A stretch of 64,000 nucleotides of DNA, from the NCBI GenBank assembly GCA_940337035.1, contig OW679195.1:177168015-177232014 (forward strand), given 5' to 3'. Below, one piece after another: positions 13,117 through 23,805 of this stretch. The DNA comes from Agriotes lineatus (taxonomy: Eukaryota; Arthropoda; Insecta; Coleoptera; Elateridae). The notes beneath the pieces are model-generated. The model was not told the origin of the DNA. It did not search any database and worked only from the letters and a program-made list of their open reading frames with translations. The translations under genes were made by a program, and so were the position numbers. The first letter of the stretch is position 1. The number at the start of each line of letters is the position of its first letter.

Positions 13117-13504
13117 GATCGAGGTTAAAGGAATTAAACATAGACACATGCGTGTCACGAGCCCAGCTTTAAACAAACTATTTTTCAAAAATTTAGATTA
13201 TAAGAATAGGGGATGTGTAGCTTATTGTGTTTAAAGGTTGATACATTTTTTTAAAAATTAGATTTGTAACAGCTTATTAATTATTTTATAATTTGTGCCT
13301 GCTATATGGATGGATTAACGAGATCCTCCTTGTCCCTACCTACTATAGGAAGTTTCCGTCTAAGTTCCCTTTTTAAAACAGGTCGGTGCCTGTGTATTGT
13401 TTGGTTTTAAAGGTTTGAACATTGTACCACTTAGCTGTTCTGACATTATACTTCCATATACATATTATAAATAAATTTTAAATGTTATTTTCGACTGAGT
13501 TTTA

Positions 13505-15066
13505 GGGATACTTGTAAAAATATAAGTCAAACCATTTTTTCTTGTAAAAAATTTACGAAAAGACGTAAGTGTTGGCGACAAATTAAAATAAATTTGAATA
13601 AAAGCACGCAAAATTACGAAAATACGTAGAAAATTTATAAAAATCGGCATCTTGTCACATTAAATTCTGCAAAAACGACAAAAAACAATATTTTTATACA
13701 ACTTTCATCGAAAAATAGTAAAATTTTACGAAACTACGTCTGTGTTGACGACAAATGAAAATAAATTTGAATAGAAACACGCAAAAATTACGAAAAGACG
13801 TATGTGTTGACCCCCAAAGTAACAAAAATTTGAATAAAATCACGCAATCATACAGCATCTCACATAAATTTTCGCAAATATCGACATCATGTCACATAAA
13901 TTATACAAAAACTGTCATCACGTCACTTGAAATTATACAAAATACGATATTTTTATTCAAAACACGATGAAAATTGAACAAAAATCACACAATTACACAT
14001 CATATCACATAAATTTACACAAAAATCGACATCATGTCACATAAATTATACAAAAACTGACATCATATCACTTGAAATTATACAAAAAACGATATTTTAT
14101 TCAACACACGATGAAAATTGAACAAAAATCACGCAATTACAAGCCATCCCACATAAATTTTCACAAAAATCGACATCATGGTACATAAACTATGCATAAT
14201 TTTGCAAATGTTTTACACTTTTTATAAAATGCATCGCTCAAAATTAAAAGAAACAGACAATTTCGTTGAAAAAAAAATAGCTTTTCAATATCGTTTGCAA
14301 ATAAGACAAGGGATACTTGTAAAAATATAAGTCAAACCATTTTTTCTTGTAAAAAATTTACGAAAAGACGTAAGTGTTGGCGACAAATTAAAATAAATTT
14401 GAATAAAAGCACGCAAAATTACGAAAATACGTAGAAAATTTATAAAAATCGGCATCTTGTCACATTAAATTCTGTAAAAACGACAAAAAACAATATTTTT
14501 TTTACAACTTTCATTGAAAAATAGTAAAATTTTACGAAAATACGTCTGTGTTGACGACAAATGAAAATAAATGTGAATAGAAACACGCAAAAATTACGAA
14601 AAGACGTATGTGTTGACCCCCAAAGTAACAAAAATTTGAATAAAATCACGCAGTCATACAGCATCTCACATAAATTTTCACAAAAATCGACATCATGTCA
14701 TATAAATTATACAAAAACTGTTATCATGTCACTTGAAATTATACAAAAAACGACATTTTTACTAAATACACGACGAAAATTGAACAAAAATCACACAATT
14801 ACACGCCATCTCACATAAATTTTCACAAAAATCGACATCATGTCATAAAAATTATACAAAAACTGTCATCATGTCACTTGAAATTATACAAAAAACGACA
14901 TTTTTACTAAACACACGACGAAAATTGAACAAAAATCACACAATTACACGCCATCTCACATAAATTTTTACAAAAATCGACATCATGTTACATAAACTAT
15001 GCATAATTTTGCAAATGTTTTACACTTTTTATAAAATGCATCGCTCAAAATTAAAAGAAATAGCAA
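13505..15066. repeat. Hierarchical AT-rich tandem repeat, left arm
   Basis: Two large units with a period of about 805 bp: GGGATACTTGTAAAAATATA starts at 13505 and again at 14310, and TATGCATAATTTTGCAAATG at 14191 and 14998. Within each unit, blocks of about 145 bp repeat (CGATGAAAATTGAAC at 13965 and 14109; CGACGAAAATTG at 14771 and 14916). Short ORFs such as 13755-13970 and 14561-14818 are repeats of each other and are not convincing genes. Confidence 0.85.
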
Positions 15067-15850
15067 TTTCATTGAAAAAATCTACTACCACAATCATTTC
15101 GATAAACAAAATTCAAAAAATCTTATACTTTTGACGGAAATATATGTATGTTGACCACAAATTAACATAATTTTTAAATAAAAACGCGCAATTCGTTGAA
15201 AAAAATATTCTGACACCACCAAAACACGCAATTTCATTGAAAAATATATATATGTTGTCCACAAATTAACATAAATTTGAATAAAAACACGTAATTTTGT
15301 TGAAAAAATGTTCTGGCCCCGTCATTTCACTTAAAATTTTACAAAACTGCCATCATAACACTTGAAATTATACAAAATATATGTATGTTGATCACAAATT
15401 AACATAAACCTGAATAAAACACACAATTTCGTTGAAAAATTTGCAAATGTTTTACACTTTTTATAAAATGTGTCGCTCAAAATTAAAAGAAATCACAATT
15501 TTCAAATTATATCACGCCATTATGAAATCGTAGATTGATTTTTTTTGAAATTTTACACTTTGTAACTGTAAAATAACTGCAAATACTAATATTTTAGCTT
15601 TAGACTTTGTAATTATTGCAGATTCGAGAAAAAAACAAAGCAGAGTAGAAATAAAAAACACAAACACTTTGTAATAAACAAATATATTGTTCTTATTTCG
15701 TATAATACTTAATAATATAAATATAAATGTACATCAGAATGTCTTATTTCTAAAAATTCGCTAGCAATTTACAAAACTGTAGTTTGAGGTGCACGACATT
15801 TCAAATTAAAAAGACTGCAAGTAATAAAATCAGAATTTCATTGTGTAATT

Positions 15851-16618
15851 TTAAAGTTTAAGATGCACCCAATCTAGAATTCCCTTCGTTTTTGGTGTTG
15901 ATGACATCTGCCTTAGAGGCGTTTTTCTAACGGCCCTTTTTTGGAGGCGTTTCCTTATCGGCGTTCTTCTGACTGAACCTTTTTGATGTGGACTTGGATG
16001 AGTAGCTGGTGTTTTTAATTTATATTCTAAATCAGACTCGCAGTTATGAGTTTCCATTTCGGTTTTTCCTGTAGTACCAGTCGGGGTTGGCTTCTTTTGC
16101 TGTTTAGGTTTAGCTAGCAGCACATTAGCAACGTTAAGGTCTTTGATGTAATCAGCAAACTGTAGGCGTCCGGGTGGATTAATAGTTTTTCGAGGCCGCA
16201 GAATGTCGTGAATTAAATCGACTATGTTAGACGCCGGTAAAATTTCACCCTTTATAGTAACGGTGCCCTTGTGATCCCAGCTCACATCGCTTGAGGTACT
16301 CAAAATGCGTAGGAAAACTTCAGCTTTTTTCTTAAAAGTTTTGGGAAGTGTAGATAAAATAACGGCATTTGATAGGCTGTCACTGGTTGTTTCAATAGGT
16401 ATTTTGATTGGCTGCCGCGCCTGGTTTGTGAAATGAAGGAATCGTTGTAAAACCTGATTGTACTGGATCCATTTATCGTAATCAGTTAATTTGGACTTTA
16501 AAACTTTTTGCATTTCGTCATCAAGCTGTGATAATATATTTTTCTCCGCATCATCGCCAGACTTAAGACGCTGGACAAATTCCGGCGATACAATCAACAT
16601 CTTCCGCTCTTTGTCCAT
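15851..16618 (-). CDS. Palindrome protein, left copy (255 aa, function unknown)
   Basis: An intact ORF, ATG to TAA, reading away from the palindrome centre. Residues 1-160 look like a folded domain: MDKERKMLIVSPEF at the N terminus, a charged helical region with YDKWIQYNQVLQRFL near 46, SSDVSWDHKGTVTIKGEILP near 109, then SNIVDLIHDILRPRKTINPPG near 131 and FADYIKDLNVANVLL. Residues 170-245 are Lys/Arg/Pro/Thr-rich and probably disordered and nucleic-acid binding (RRTPIRKRLQKRAVRKTPLR). No catalytic motif, signal peptide or membrane segment is visible. I recall similar multicopy proteins of unknown function in animal genomes, but cannot name the family. A tRNA-Leu gene lies about 100 bp upstream on the same strand. 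Differs from the right copy by Arg/Gln and His/Asp. Confidence 0.8.
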   Translation of the reverse strand: MDKERKMLIVSPEFVQRLKSGDDAEKNILSQLDDEMQKVLKSKLTDYDKWIQYNQVLQRFLHFTNQARQPIKIPIETTSDSLSNAVILSTLPKTFKKKAEVFLRILSTSSDVSWDHKGTVTIKGEILPASNIVDLIHDILRPRKTINPPGRLQFADYIKDLNVANVLLAKPKQQKKPTPTGTTGKTEMETHNCESDLEYKLKTPATHPSPHQKGSVRRTPIRKRLQKRAVRKTPLRQMSSTPKTKGILDWVHLKL

Positions 16619-16716
16619 TTTAGTAGAAAAGGAGCTCAGTCGTTTGTTCTGGTAGAGCCGTCGTGAATAAACTAGCTTAAAATCAAGACTTTCATAATAA
16701 ATATATAAAAAAAATA

Positions 16717-16798
16717 TTACAGGTACGGGAATCGAACCCGTATTCTCTCTAGAGATCAGAGCTTAAATCTGACGCCTTAACCATTCGGCCAACCTGCC
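16717..16798 (-). tRNA. tRNA-Leu(UAA), left arm copy
   Basis: 82 nt with the long variable arm of leucine tRNAs. D-arm GCCGAATGGTTAAGGC, anticodon stem TCAGA/TCTGA with loop TTTAAGC (anticodon TAA), T-arm ACGGG TTCGATT CCCGT. The acceptor is GGCAGGT with ACCTGTA: position 72 is A instead of C, which leaves a G1-A72 mismatch that the right copy lacks. A T-rich run follows as a Pol III terminator. Otherwise identical to the right copy by eye. Confidence 0.9.
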
Positions 16799-17093
16799 TC
16801 CCTATATAAACGACCACTCTCTGCAAAATTAAGAAAACATATAGTTTAAAAAGCCTTCTACATGCAATTTCATACAATATTTCATATAAATTACGCCATG
16901 TACAAATTTCTTAATCAGGTTTTGATATATATTTTCTCGAAAGACATGACCCTCAGCTGCCGTTTTATTATTTGTCGAGATGCGTCATCGTTGAATTTAC
17001 AAGAGCCAACCTGTCTGCTGTGTGACGCACGCAATGTCTCCATCCCTTTTTATTTTAAAATTCTATAAAACCAGAGGCCCGACTGCTGCCGCA

Positions 17094-17129
17094 CTAACAC
17101 GTTTTAAACCATTGTACTCTGTTACCTGA
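17094..17129. other. Palindrome spacer
   Basis: 36 bp not shared between arms, bounded by CCAGAGGCCCGACTGCTGCC (from 17071) and its imperfect reverse complement ending at about 17152. The GC-rich innermost stem is unusual in this AT-rich surrounding. Confidence 0.85.
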
Positions 17130-17425
17130 TGCGGCAGCAGTTTGGACCTCTGATTTTATAGAATTTTAAAATAAAAAGGTATGGAAACACTGCGTACGTC
17201 ACACAGCAGATAGGATGGCTCTTGTAAAATTCAGCGATGCCGCATCTCGACAAATAATAAAACGGCAGCTGAGGGTCATGTCTTTCGATAAAATATATAT
17301 CAAAACCGATTTAGAAATTTGTACATGGCTTAATTTATATAAAATATTGTATGAAATTGCATGTAGAAGGCTTTTTAAACTATATGTTTTCTTAATTATG
17401 CAGAGAGTGGTCGTTTATATAGGGA

Positions 17426-17507
17426 GGCAGGTTGGCCGAATGGTTAAGGCGTCAGATTTAAGCTCTGATCTCTAGAGAGAATACGGGTTCGATTCCCGTA
17501 CCTGTCA
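17426..17507 (+). tRNA. tRNA-Leu(UAA), right arm copy
   Basis: 82 nt, no intron. Acceptor GGCAGGT pairs with ACCTGTC (one G-U at 2-71), positions 8-9 TG, D-arm GCCG..GGC, anticodon stem TCAGA/TCTGA with loop TTTAAGC (anticodon TAA), long variable arm CTCTAGAGAGA, T-arm ACGGG TTCGATT CCCGT, discriminator A as leucine tRNAs need. A T8 run (17510-17517) is a normal Pol III terminator. It looks functional. It lies about 100 bp upstream of the 255-aa ORF, in the same direction. Confidence 0.95.
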
Positions 17508-17605
17508 TATTTTTTTTATATATTTATTATGAAAGTCTTGATTTTAAGCTAGTTTATTCACGACGGCTCTACCAGAACAAACGACTGAGCTCCTTTTCGA
17601 CTAAA

Positions 17606-18373
17606 ATGGACAAAGAGCGGAAGATGTTGATTGTATCGCCGGAATTTGTCCAGCGTCTTAAGTCTGGCGATGATGCGGAGAAAAATATATTATCACAGCT
17701 TGATGACGAAATGCAAAAAGTTTTAAAGTCCAAATTAACTGATTACGATAAATGGATCCAGTACAATCAGGTTTTACAACGATTCCTTCATTTCACAAAC
17801 CAGGCGCAGCAGCCAATCAAAATACCTATTGAAACAACCAGTGACAGCCTATCAAATGCCGTTATTTTATCTACACTTCCCAAAACTTTTAAGAAAAAAG
17901 CTGAAGTTTTCCTACGCATTTTGAGTACCTCAAGCGATGTGAGCTGGGATCACAAGGGCACCGTTACTATAAAGGGTGAAATTTTACCGGCGTCTAACAT
18001 AGTCGATTTAATTCACGACATTCTGCGGCCTCGAAAAACCATTAATCCACCCGGACGCCTACAGTTTGCTGATTACATCAAAGACCTTAACGTTGCTAAT
18101 GTGCTGCTAGCTAAACCTAAACAGCAAAAGAAGCCAACCCCGACTGGTACTACAGGAAAAACCGAAATGGAAACTGATAACTGCGAGTCTGATTTAGAAT
18201 ATAAATTAAAAACACCAGCTACTCATCCAAGTCCACATCAAAAAGGTTCAGTCAGAAGAACGCCGATAAGGAAACGCCTCCAAAAAAGGGCCGTTAGAAA
18301 AACGCCTCTAAGGCAGATGTCATCAACACCAAAAACGAAGGGAATTCTAGATTGGGTGCATCTTAAACTTTAA
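17606..18373 (+). CDS. Palindrome protein, right copy (255 aa, function unknown)
   Basis: An intact ORF that mirrors 16618-15851. Only two codon changes are visible in 768 nt: CGG/CAG near residue 69 (Arg left, Gln right) and CAT/GAT near residue 190 (His left, Asp right); both change the protein. The domain layout is as in the left copy: globular first 160 residues, then a basic Pro/Thr-rich tail ending in GILDWVHLKL. The ATG is preceded by TCGACTAAA, and the left copy differs just here. No promoter was recognised. An intact frame in both arms suggests recent duplication, gene conversion or selection. Function unknown; a basic tail fits DNA or RNA binding (inference). Confidence 0.8.
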   Translation: MDKERKMLIVSPEFVQRLKSGDDAEKNILSQLDDEMQKVLKSKLTDYDKWIQYNQVLQRFLHFTNQAQQPIKIPIETTSDSLSNAVILSTLPKTFKKKAEVFLRILSTSSDVSWDHKGTVTIKGEILPASNIVDLIHDILRPRKTINPPGRLQFADYIKDLNVANVLLAKPKQQKKPTPTGTTGKTEMETDNCESDLEYKLKTPATHPSPHQKGSVRRTPIRKRLQKRAVRKTPLRQMSSTPKTKGILDWVHLKL

Positions 18374-19156
18374 AATTACACAATGAAATTCTGATTTTAT
18401 TACTTGCAGTCTTTTTAATTTGAAATGTCGTGCACCTCAAACTACAGTTTTGTAAATTGCTAGCGAATTTTTAGAAATAAGACATTCTGATGTACATTTA
18501 TATTTATATTATTAAGTATTATACGAAATAAGAACAATATATTTGTTTATTACAAAGTGTTTGTGTTTTTTATTTCTACTCTGCTTTGTTTTTTTCTCGA
18601 ATCTGCAATAATTACAAAGTCTAAAGCTAAAATATTAGTATTTGCAGTTATTTTACAGTTACAAAGTGTAAAATTTCAAAAAAAATCAATCTACGATTTC
18701 ATAATGGCGTGATATAATTTGAAAATTGTGATTTCTTTTAATTTTGAGCGACACATTTTATAAAAAGTGTAAAACATTTGCAAATTTTTCAACGAAATTG
18801 TGTGTTTTATTCAGGTTTATGTTAATTTGTGATCAACATACATATATTTTGTATAATTTCAAGTGTTATGATGGCAGTTTTGTAAAATTTTAAGTGAAAT
18901 GACGGGGCCAGAACATTTTTTCAACAAAATTACGTGTTTTTATTCAAATTTATGTTAATTTGTGGACAACATATATATATTTTTCAATGAAATTGCGTGT
19001 TTTGGTGGTGTCAGAATATTTTTTTCAACGAATTGCGCGTTTTTATTTAAAAATTATGTTAATTTGTGGTCAACATACATATATTTCCGTCAAAAGTATA
19101 AGATTTTTTGAATTTTGTTTATCGAAATGATTGTGGTAGTAGATTTTTTCAATGAA

Positions 19157-20718
19157 ATTGCTATTTCTTTTAATTTTGAGCGATGCATTTTATAAAAAGT
19201 GTAAAACATTTGCAAAATTATGCATAGTTTATGTAACATGATGTCGATTTTTGTAAAAATTTATGTGAGATGGCGTGTAATTGTGTGATTTTTGTTCAAT
19301 TTTCGTCGTGTGTTTAGTAAAAATGTCGTTTTTTGTATAATTTCAAGTGACATGATGACAGTTTTTGTATAATTTATATGACATGATGTCGATTTTTGTG
19401 AAAATTTATGTGAGATGGCGTGTAATTGTGTGATTTTTGTTCAATTTTCGTCGTGTGTTTAGTAAAAATGTCGTTTTTTGTATAATTTCAAGTGACATGA
19501 TGACAGTTTTTGTATAATTTATATGACATGATGTCGATTTTTGTGAAAATGTATGTGAGATGCTGAATGACTGCGTGATTTTATTCAAATTTTTGTTACT
19601 TTGGGGGTCAACACATACGTCTTTTCGTAATTTTTGCGTGTTTCTATTCACATTTATTTTCATTTGTCGTCAACACAGACGTATTTTCGTAAAATTTTAC
19701 TATTTTTCAATGAAAGTTGTAAAAAAAATATTGTTTTTTGTCGTTTTTACAGAATTTAATGTGACAAGATGCCGATTTTTATAAATTTTCTACGTATTTT
19801 CGTAATTTTGCGTGCTTTTATTCAAATTTATTTTAATTTGTCGCCAACACTTACGTCTTTTCGTAAATTTTTTACAAGAAAAAATGGTTTGACTTATATT
19901 TTTACAAGTATCCCTTGTCTTATTTGCAAACGATATTGAAAAGCTATTTTTTTTTCAACGAAATTGTCTGTTTCTTTTAATTTTGAGCGATGCATTTTAT
20001 AAAAAGTGTAAAACATTTGCAAAATTATGCATAGTTTATGTAACATGATGTCGATTTTTGTGAAAATTTATGTGGGATGGCTTGTAATTGCGTGATTTTT
20101 GTTCAATTTTCATCGTGTGTTGAATAAAATATCGTTTTTTGTATAATTTCAAGTGATATGATGTCAGTTTTTGTATAATTTATGTGACATGATGTCGATT
20201 TTTGTGTAAATTTATGTGATATGATGTGTAATTGTGTGATTTTTGTTCAATTTTCATCGTGTTTTGAATAAAAATATCGTATTTTGTATAATTTCAAGTG
20301 ACGTGATGACAGTTTTTGTATAATTTATGTGACATGATGTCGATATTTGCGAAAATTTATGTGAGATGCTGTATGATTGCGTGATTTTATTCAAATTTTT
20401 GTTACTTTGGGGGTCAACACATACGTCTTTTCGTAATTTTTGCGTGTTTCTATTCAAATTTATTTTCATTTGTCGTCAACACAGACGTATTTTCGTAAAA
20501 TTTTACTATTTTTCGATGAAAGTTGTATAAAAATATTGTTTTTTGTCGTTTTTGCAGAATTTAATGTGACAAGATGCCGATTTTTATAAATTTTCTACGT
20601 ATTTTCGTAATTTTGCGTGCTTTTATTCAAATTTATTTTAATTTGTCGCCAACACTTACGTCTTTTCGTAAATTTTTTACAAGAAAAAATGGTTTGACTT
20701 ATATTTTTACAAGTATCC
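19157..20718. repeat. Hierarchical AT-rich tandem repeat, right arm
   Basis: Reverse-complement image of 13505-15066, with the same 805-bp and 145-bp periods. A few single-base differences from the left arm are visible (for example near 19540-19570). Confidence 0.85.
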
Positions 20719-21107
20719 CTAAAACTCAGTCGAAAATAACATTTAAAATTTATTTATAATATGTATATGGAAGTATAATGTCAGAACAGCTAAGTGGTAC
20801 AATGTTCAAACCTTTAAAACCAAACAATACACAGGCACCGACCTGTTTTAAAAAGGGAACTTAGACGGAAACTTCCTATAGTAGGTAGGGACAAGGAGGA
20901 TCTCGTTAATCCATCCATATAGCAGGCACAAATTATAAAATAATTAATAAGCTGTTACAAATCTAATTTTTTTAAAAATGTATCAACCTTTAAACACAAT
21001 AAGCTACACATCCCCTATTCTTATAATCTAAATTTTTGAAAAATAGTTTGTTTAAAGCTGGGCTCGTGACACGCATGTGTCTATGTTTAATTCCTTTAAC
21101 CTCGATC

Positions 21108-21180
21108 GCTTCGATAGCCCAGTTGGTTAAGGCTTCGTACTCGTAATGCTGTGATCGCTGGTTCAACTCCAGCCATGGGT
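21108..21180 (+). pseudogene. tRNA-Thr(CGU)-like sequence, right arm
   Basis: Mirror of 13044-13116 and identical by eye: anticodon loop CTCGTAA, intact T-arm, but the 3' acceptor strand CATGGGT does not pair with GCTTCGA. Two copies that are equally defective show that the loss predates the duplication or was spread by conversion. Confidence 0.6.
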
Positions 21181-21779
21181 CATCGCAGGAAGCTTTTTTT
21201 AAATTAAAATAAATGTGAGAAAACCAAGATGGACGACACCCGAGAAGTTAAATTCAAAACAGGGACTTAGAAAAAATCTGAAAAAAATTAAAGTTCAAAT
21301 ATTCGCGCGAAATTAAAATGGCATCCGTGCGAGAGAGAAAGTAGCTTCGATGAGGGAGACGGAAGATCTACCAGTTTGAAATTCAAATATTTCTGTGAAA
21401 ATTCAAAATTAAAAACGACACCTGTAAGAAGTGCGCGCGCACCAAGATGGCCGACACCCCGGGAGATTTAAATTCAAAAAATTGAACTTAGAAAAAAATC
21501 GGAAAAAATTCAAATTTCAAATATTCCCGCCAGAAAACCAAGATGGCCGCCGTGTAATTCCAGAAGCAAATTAAAAAGCGTAATTTAATCAGTAGCACAT
21601 ATGTAAATTACATATCAAACTTCATATGTGATTAATTAGATCAATCCGCGAAATTAATTAGATCAATCCGCGGTTTAATTGGAGCACCTGTCAATCAACC
21701 GATTAATTTAATCGAGCCTCGATTAATTTAATTGAACACTTAATCCAATTAGTGGTGTCTTCATACTACTCGTGCATAA

Positions 21780-21915
21780 AGGTCGACTTTTAGCACTTGT
21801 TGCATAAATAGCTATTAAATAATTATAGCATTATGTAATGAATAAAGTAAAATGTGTACTATTATAACATCTCTTTACTATGACATAAATTAGAACTGTC
21901 ATAAATGCAAAATAT
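21780..21915 (+). repeat. Flanking repeat in direct orientation with 12100-12300
   Basis: AATAATTATAGCATTATGTA, ATGAATAAAGTAAAATGTG, TATGACATAAATTAGAACTG and ATAAATGCAAA match the left flank of the palindrome in the same direction. ACTTTTAGCACTTGT also resembles the internal palindrome of the 200-bp repeat (7350-7381). Confidence 0.55.
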
Positions 21916-23139
21916 AGTGGAACTTCTATTTAACGAGTTGCTAAATCAAAGAAAAAATTCTTTAAACGGAAATTTTGCAAAACGGAAATTTTTTAAACTT
22001 GAATGATAGCTGAATTTTAGTATATTTCAAAAATAAGAACAAGTAAATATCCTATAAACGCTCAATTTGTTTGTATTCACCTAACCGAAAGTCGTCTCCA
22101 TGGAAACAGGATTTAAGTTGACCAAAGTTGTTTATTGCCTTGCCTACTCTAATATAAGCGATTTTGTATAATCGAAATTATACAAAATAACTTAAGTAAA
22201 TCCAGCCTTCTGATTGGTTGATATCGAATTGAAAAAATAATCATGTAAAGTGCTAGTTATTTTAAACTAGAATTCCAAAAATGCGATTCATGCAAAAAAA
22301 TCGAGAGTTTTTATTCCATTCTATCTTATTTCATAAATGGATATTCTTTCATACGAGATATAGTCTCTAGAATCTTGTTCCCTTACTAATTTCTTTAAGA
22401 TGAACCCACTGTGGCACAACCACAACATCATTCCTTATCAATGATAACTGCATCTTGATTTGTAAGATTCATGTGTACGGGGAAGATCATAGAATAGAAC
22501 AATCTATGCGGTGGGCTCAAAAGCTAGTAGATATAAATTTAGATGTAAATTATTGCCAAGATTAGACTGTATAGCCTCTAAAAGTTTTATTTGTGCAAAA
22601 GTTTTGAATTAAATATTCTGTAATTATAAATATCTCTTGACTTTCAGTCATGATACCACTTTGACATGTGTGTTTAAGTTGCCTGAAACTCCACAATTAG
22701 TATAACAAAATAATGAAAACATTATAGCATGTTTGTTGTATTGAAATTGTCTCATCTATAGAACAAATCGTTGATAATGGCAAATTTATAAAGATATTGT
22801 TTTAGCCAATATATTTAAACAACTAATATAACAATATTCCTTTAATACTTTATAAGGATTTATTAATAATGATAAATATAGAAACTTGATAAATACGCAA
22901 ACAATCTGCAGTTACCATTTTTTAAAATAATTTTGTTGTTGAGGATAACATTTAACAAACTATTTTCAGCATTTACTACCATTGCTCACCATTAACATTT
23001 CAAAAACCATAAAGATTACGAAAGGGGTTAATTTAGGGCAAAGTTGGGCATTGCAATGCTGAATAATCATCAAAAATATTTGGTCCTAGCCGCCTTAGCT
23101 TTTATCAAATAAATAATCAAAAGTTGCGATTCTCGTTTT
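21916..23139. other. No recognisable gene
   Basis: AT-rich. TAGTGGAACTTCTATTTAAC at 21914 resembles a pogo/Tigger-type transposon end, but no matching end was found. A short perfect inverted repeat (TTTTGTATAAT / ATTATACAAAA) lies near 22162-22187. Confidence 0.3.
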
Positions 23140-23805
23140 TTACTTCCTTTTACTGTAAAGGAAGTATTGGATTCACCCCAAAAATTCGAAATTGAGTTTT
23201 CAACGGATCTTCACGTTTTAGAGTCCCCTGATCCCAAAAAAATTTTTTTTATTGGTCTGTCTGTGTGTGTCTGTGTGTCTGTCTGTGAACAGAATATCTC
23301 AAAAAAGAAAAGAGGTATGGCGTTGAAACTTCATATATAAGTTTTGTGTACTATGTAGATGAGACAGCAAGCTTTTGAAGAAAATCGCATAACCGGAAGT
23401 AGGTGTTTACTCTTGTAATTTTTCAGTTTTTTTCGATTTTTTCAAAAACGGCTCTAACGATTTTTTTAAAACTTTACATTTTTCTTACATTTTTAATGTG
23501 TATTGATGTAAGATAGGTGATTTTCCAGTTGAATACTTCTAAAGTGGGTTTCTTTTATTTTTTTTTTCTATTTTTTTTTATTAACTCCTATTTTAAATGA
23601 AACACACGGTATATTATTACATTTTTGAATTCACCTTAAAATTCTAGAGAAAATTTGTCTCTTGAACTAACACTCGATTTTGTACCGTTTTTGTAGAATT
23701 TCTAATTTTTGAAATTTTTTAACAAATGGTTAAAAATTAAAATGAAATTTTTGACTAATTATAAGATCACTGTAAAAGGAAGTTGTGTGAGTGTATCACA
23801 CCAGA
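23140..23805 (+). repeat. Tandem repeat of about 665 bp, copy A
   Basis: Begins TACTTCCTTTTACTGTAAAG, contains GGAAGTATTGGATTCACCCC, a (TCTG)n-like run and GAACAGAATATCTCAAAAA, and ends AAGGAAGTTGTGTGAGTGTA TCACACCAGA. Copy B follows directly. Confidence 0.85.

Larger units (their letters stand above)
12356..21812. repeat. Giant palindrome, arms of about 4.65 kb around a 36-bp spacer
   Basis: Sequence from about 12452 to 17093 returns as its reverse complement from 17130 to about 21770, with coordinates summing to about 34223 throughout (for example ORFs 15851-16618 and 17606-18373, tRNAs 16717-16798 and 17426-17507). The spacer is 17094-17129. Arms differ at roughly 1-2 percent in the ORF and repeat parts that I compared, and at more than 5 percent in the innermost 280 bp. 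A weaker inverted match (CGACTTTTA(G/A)CAC) extends outward to about 12356 and 21812. Flanks beyond that are not inverted. It may be a mobile element with extreme terminal inverted repeats, an inverted duplication, or a Y-type palindrome. Confidence 0.95.

Noticed and set aside
13755..20759. Several ORFs of 60-85 codons in the palindrome's AT-rich parts, present in both arms
   Set aside because: They are translations of tandem repeat units; copies in the same arm are near-identical because the DNA is repeated, and the composition is that of AT-rich repeat DNA.
21914..22000. Possible pogo/Tigger transposon end (TAGTGGAACTTCTATTTAAC)
   Set aside because: No matching inverted end within reach and no transposase text.
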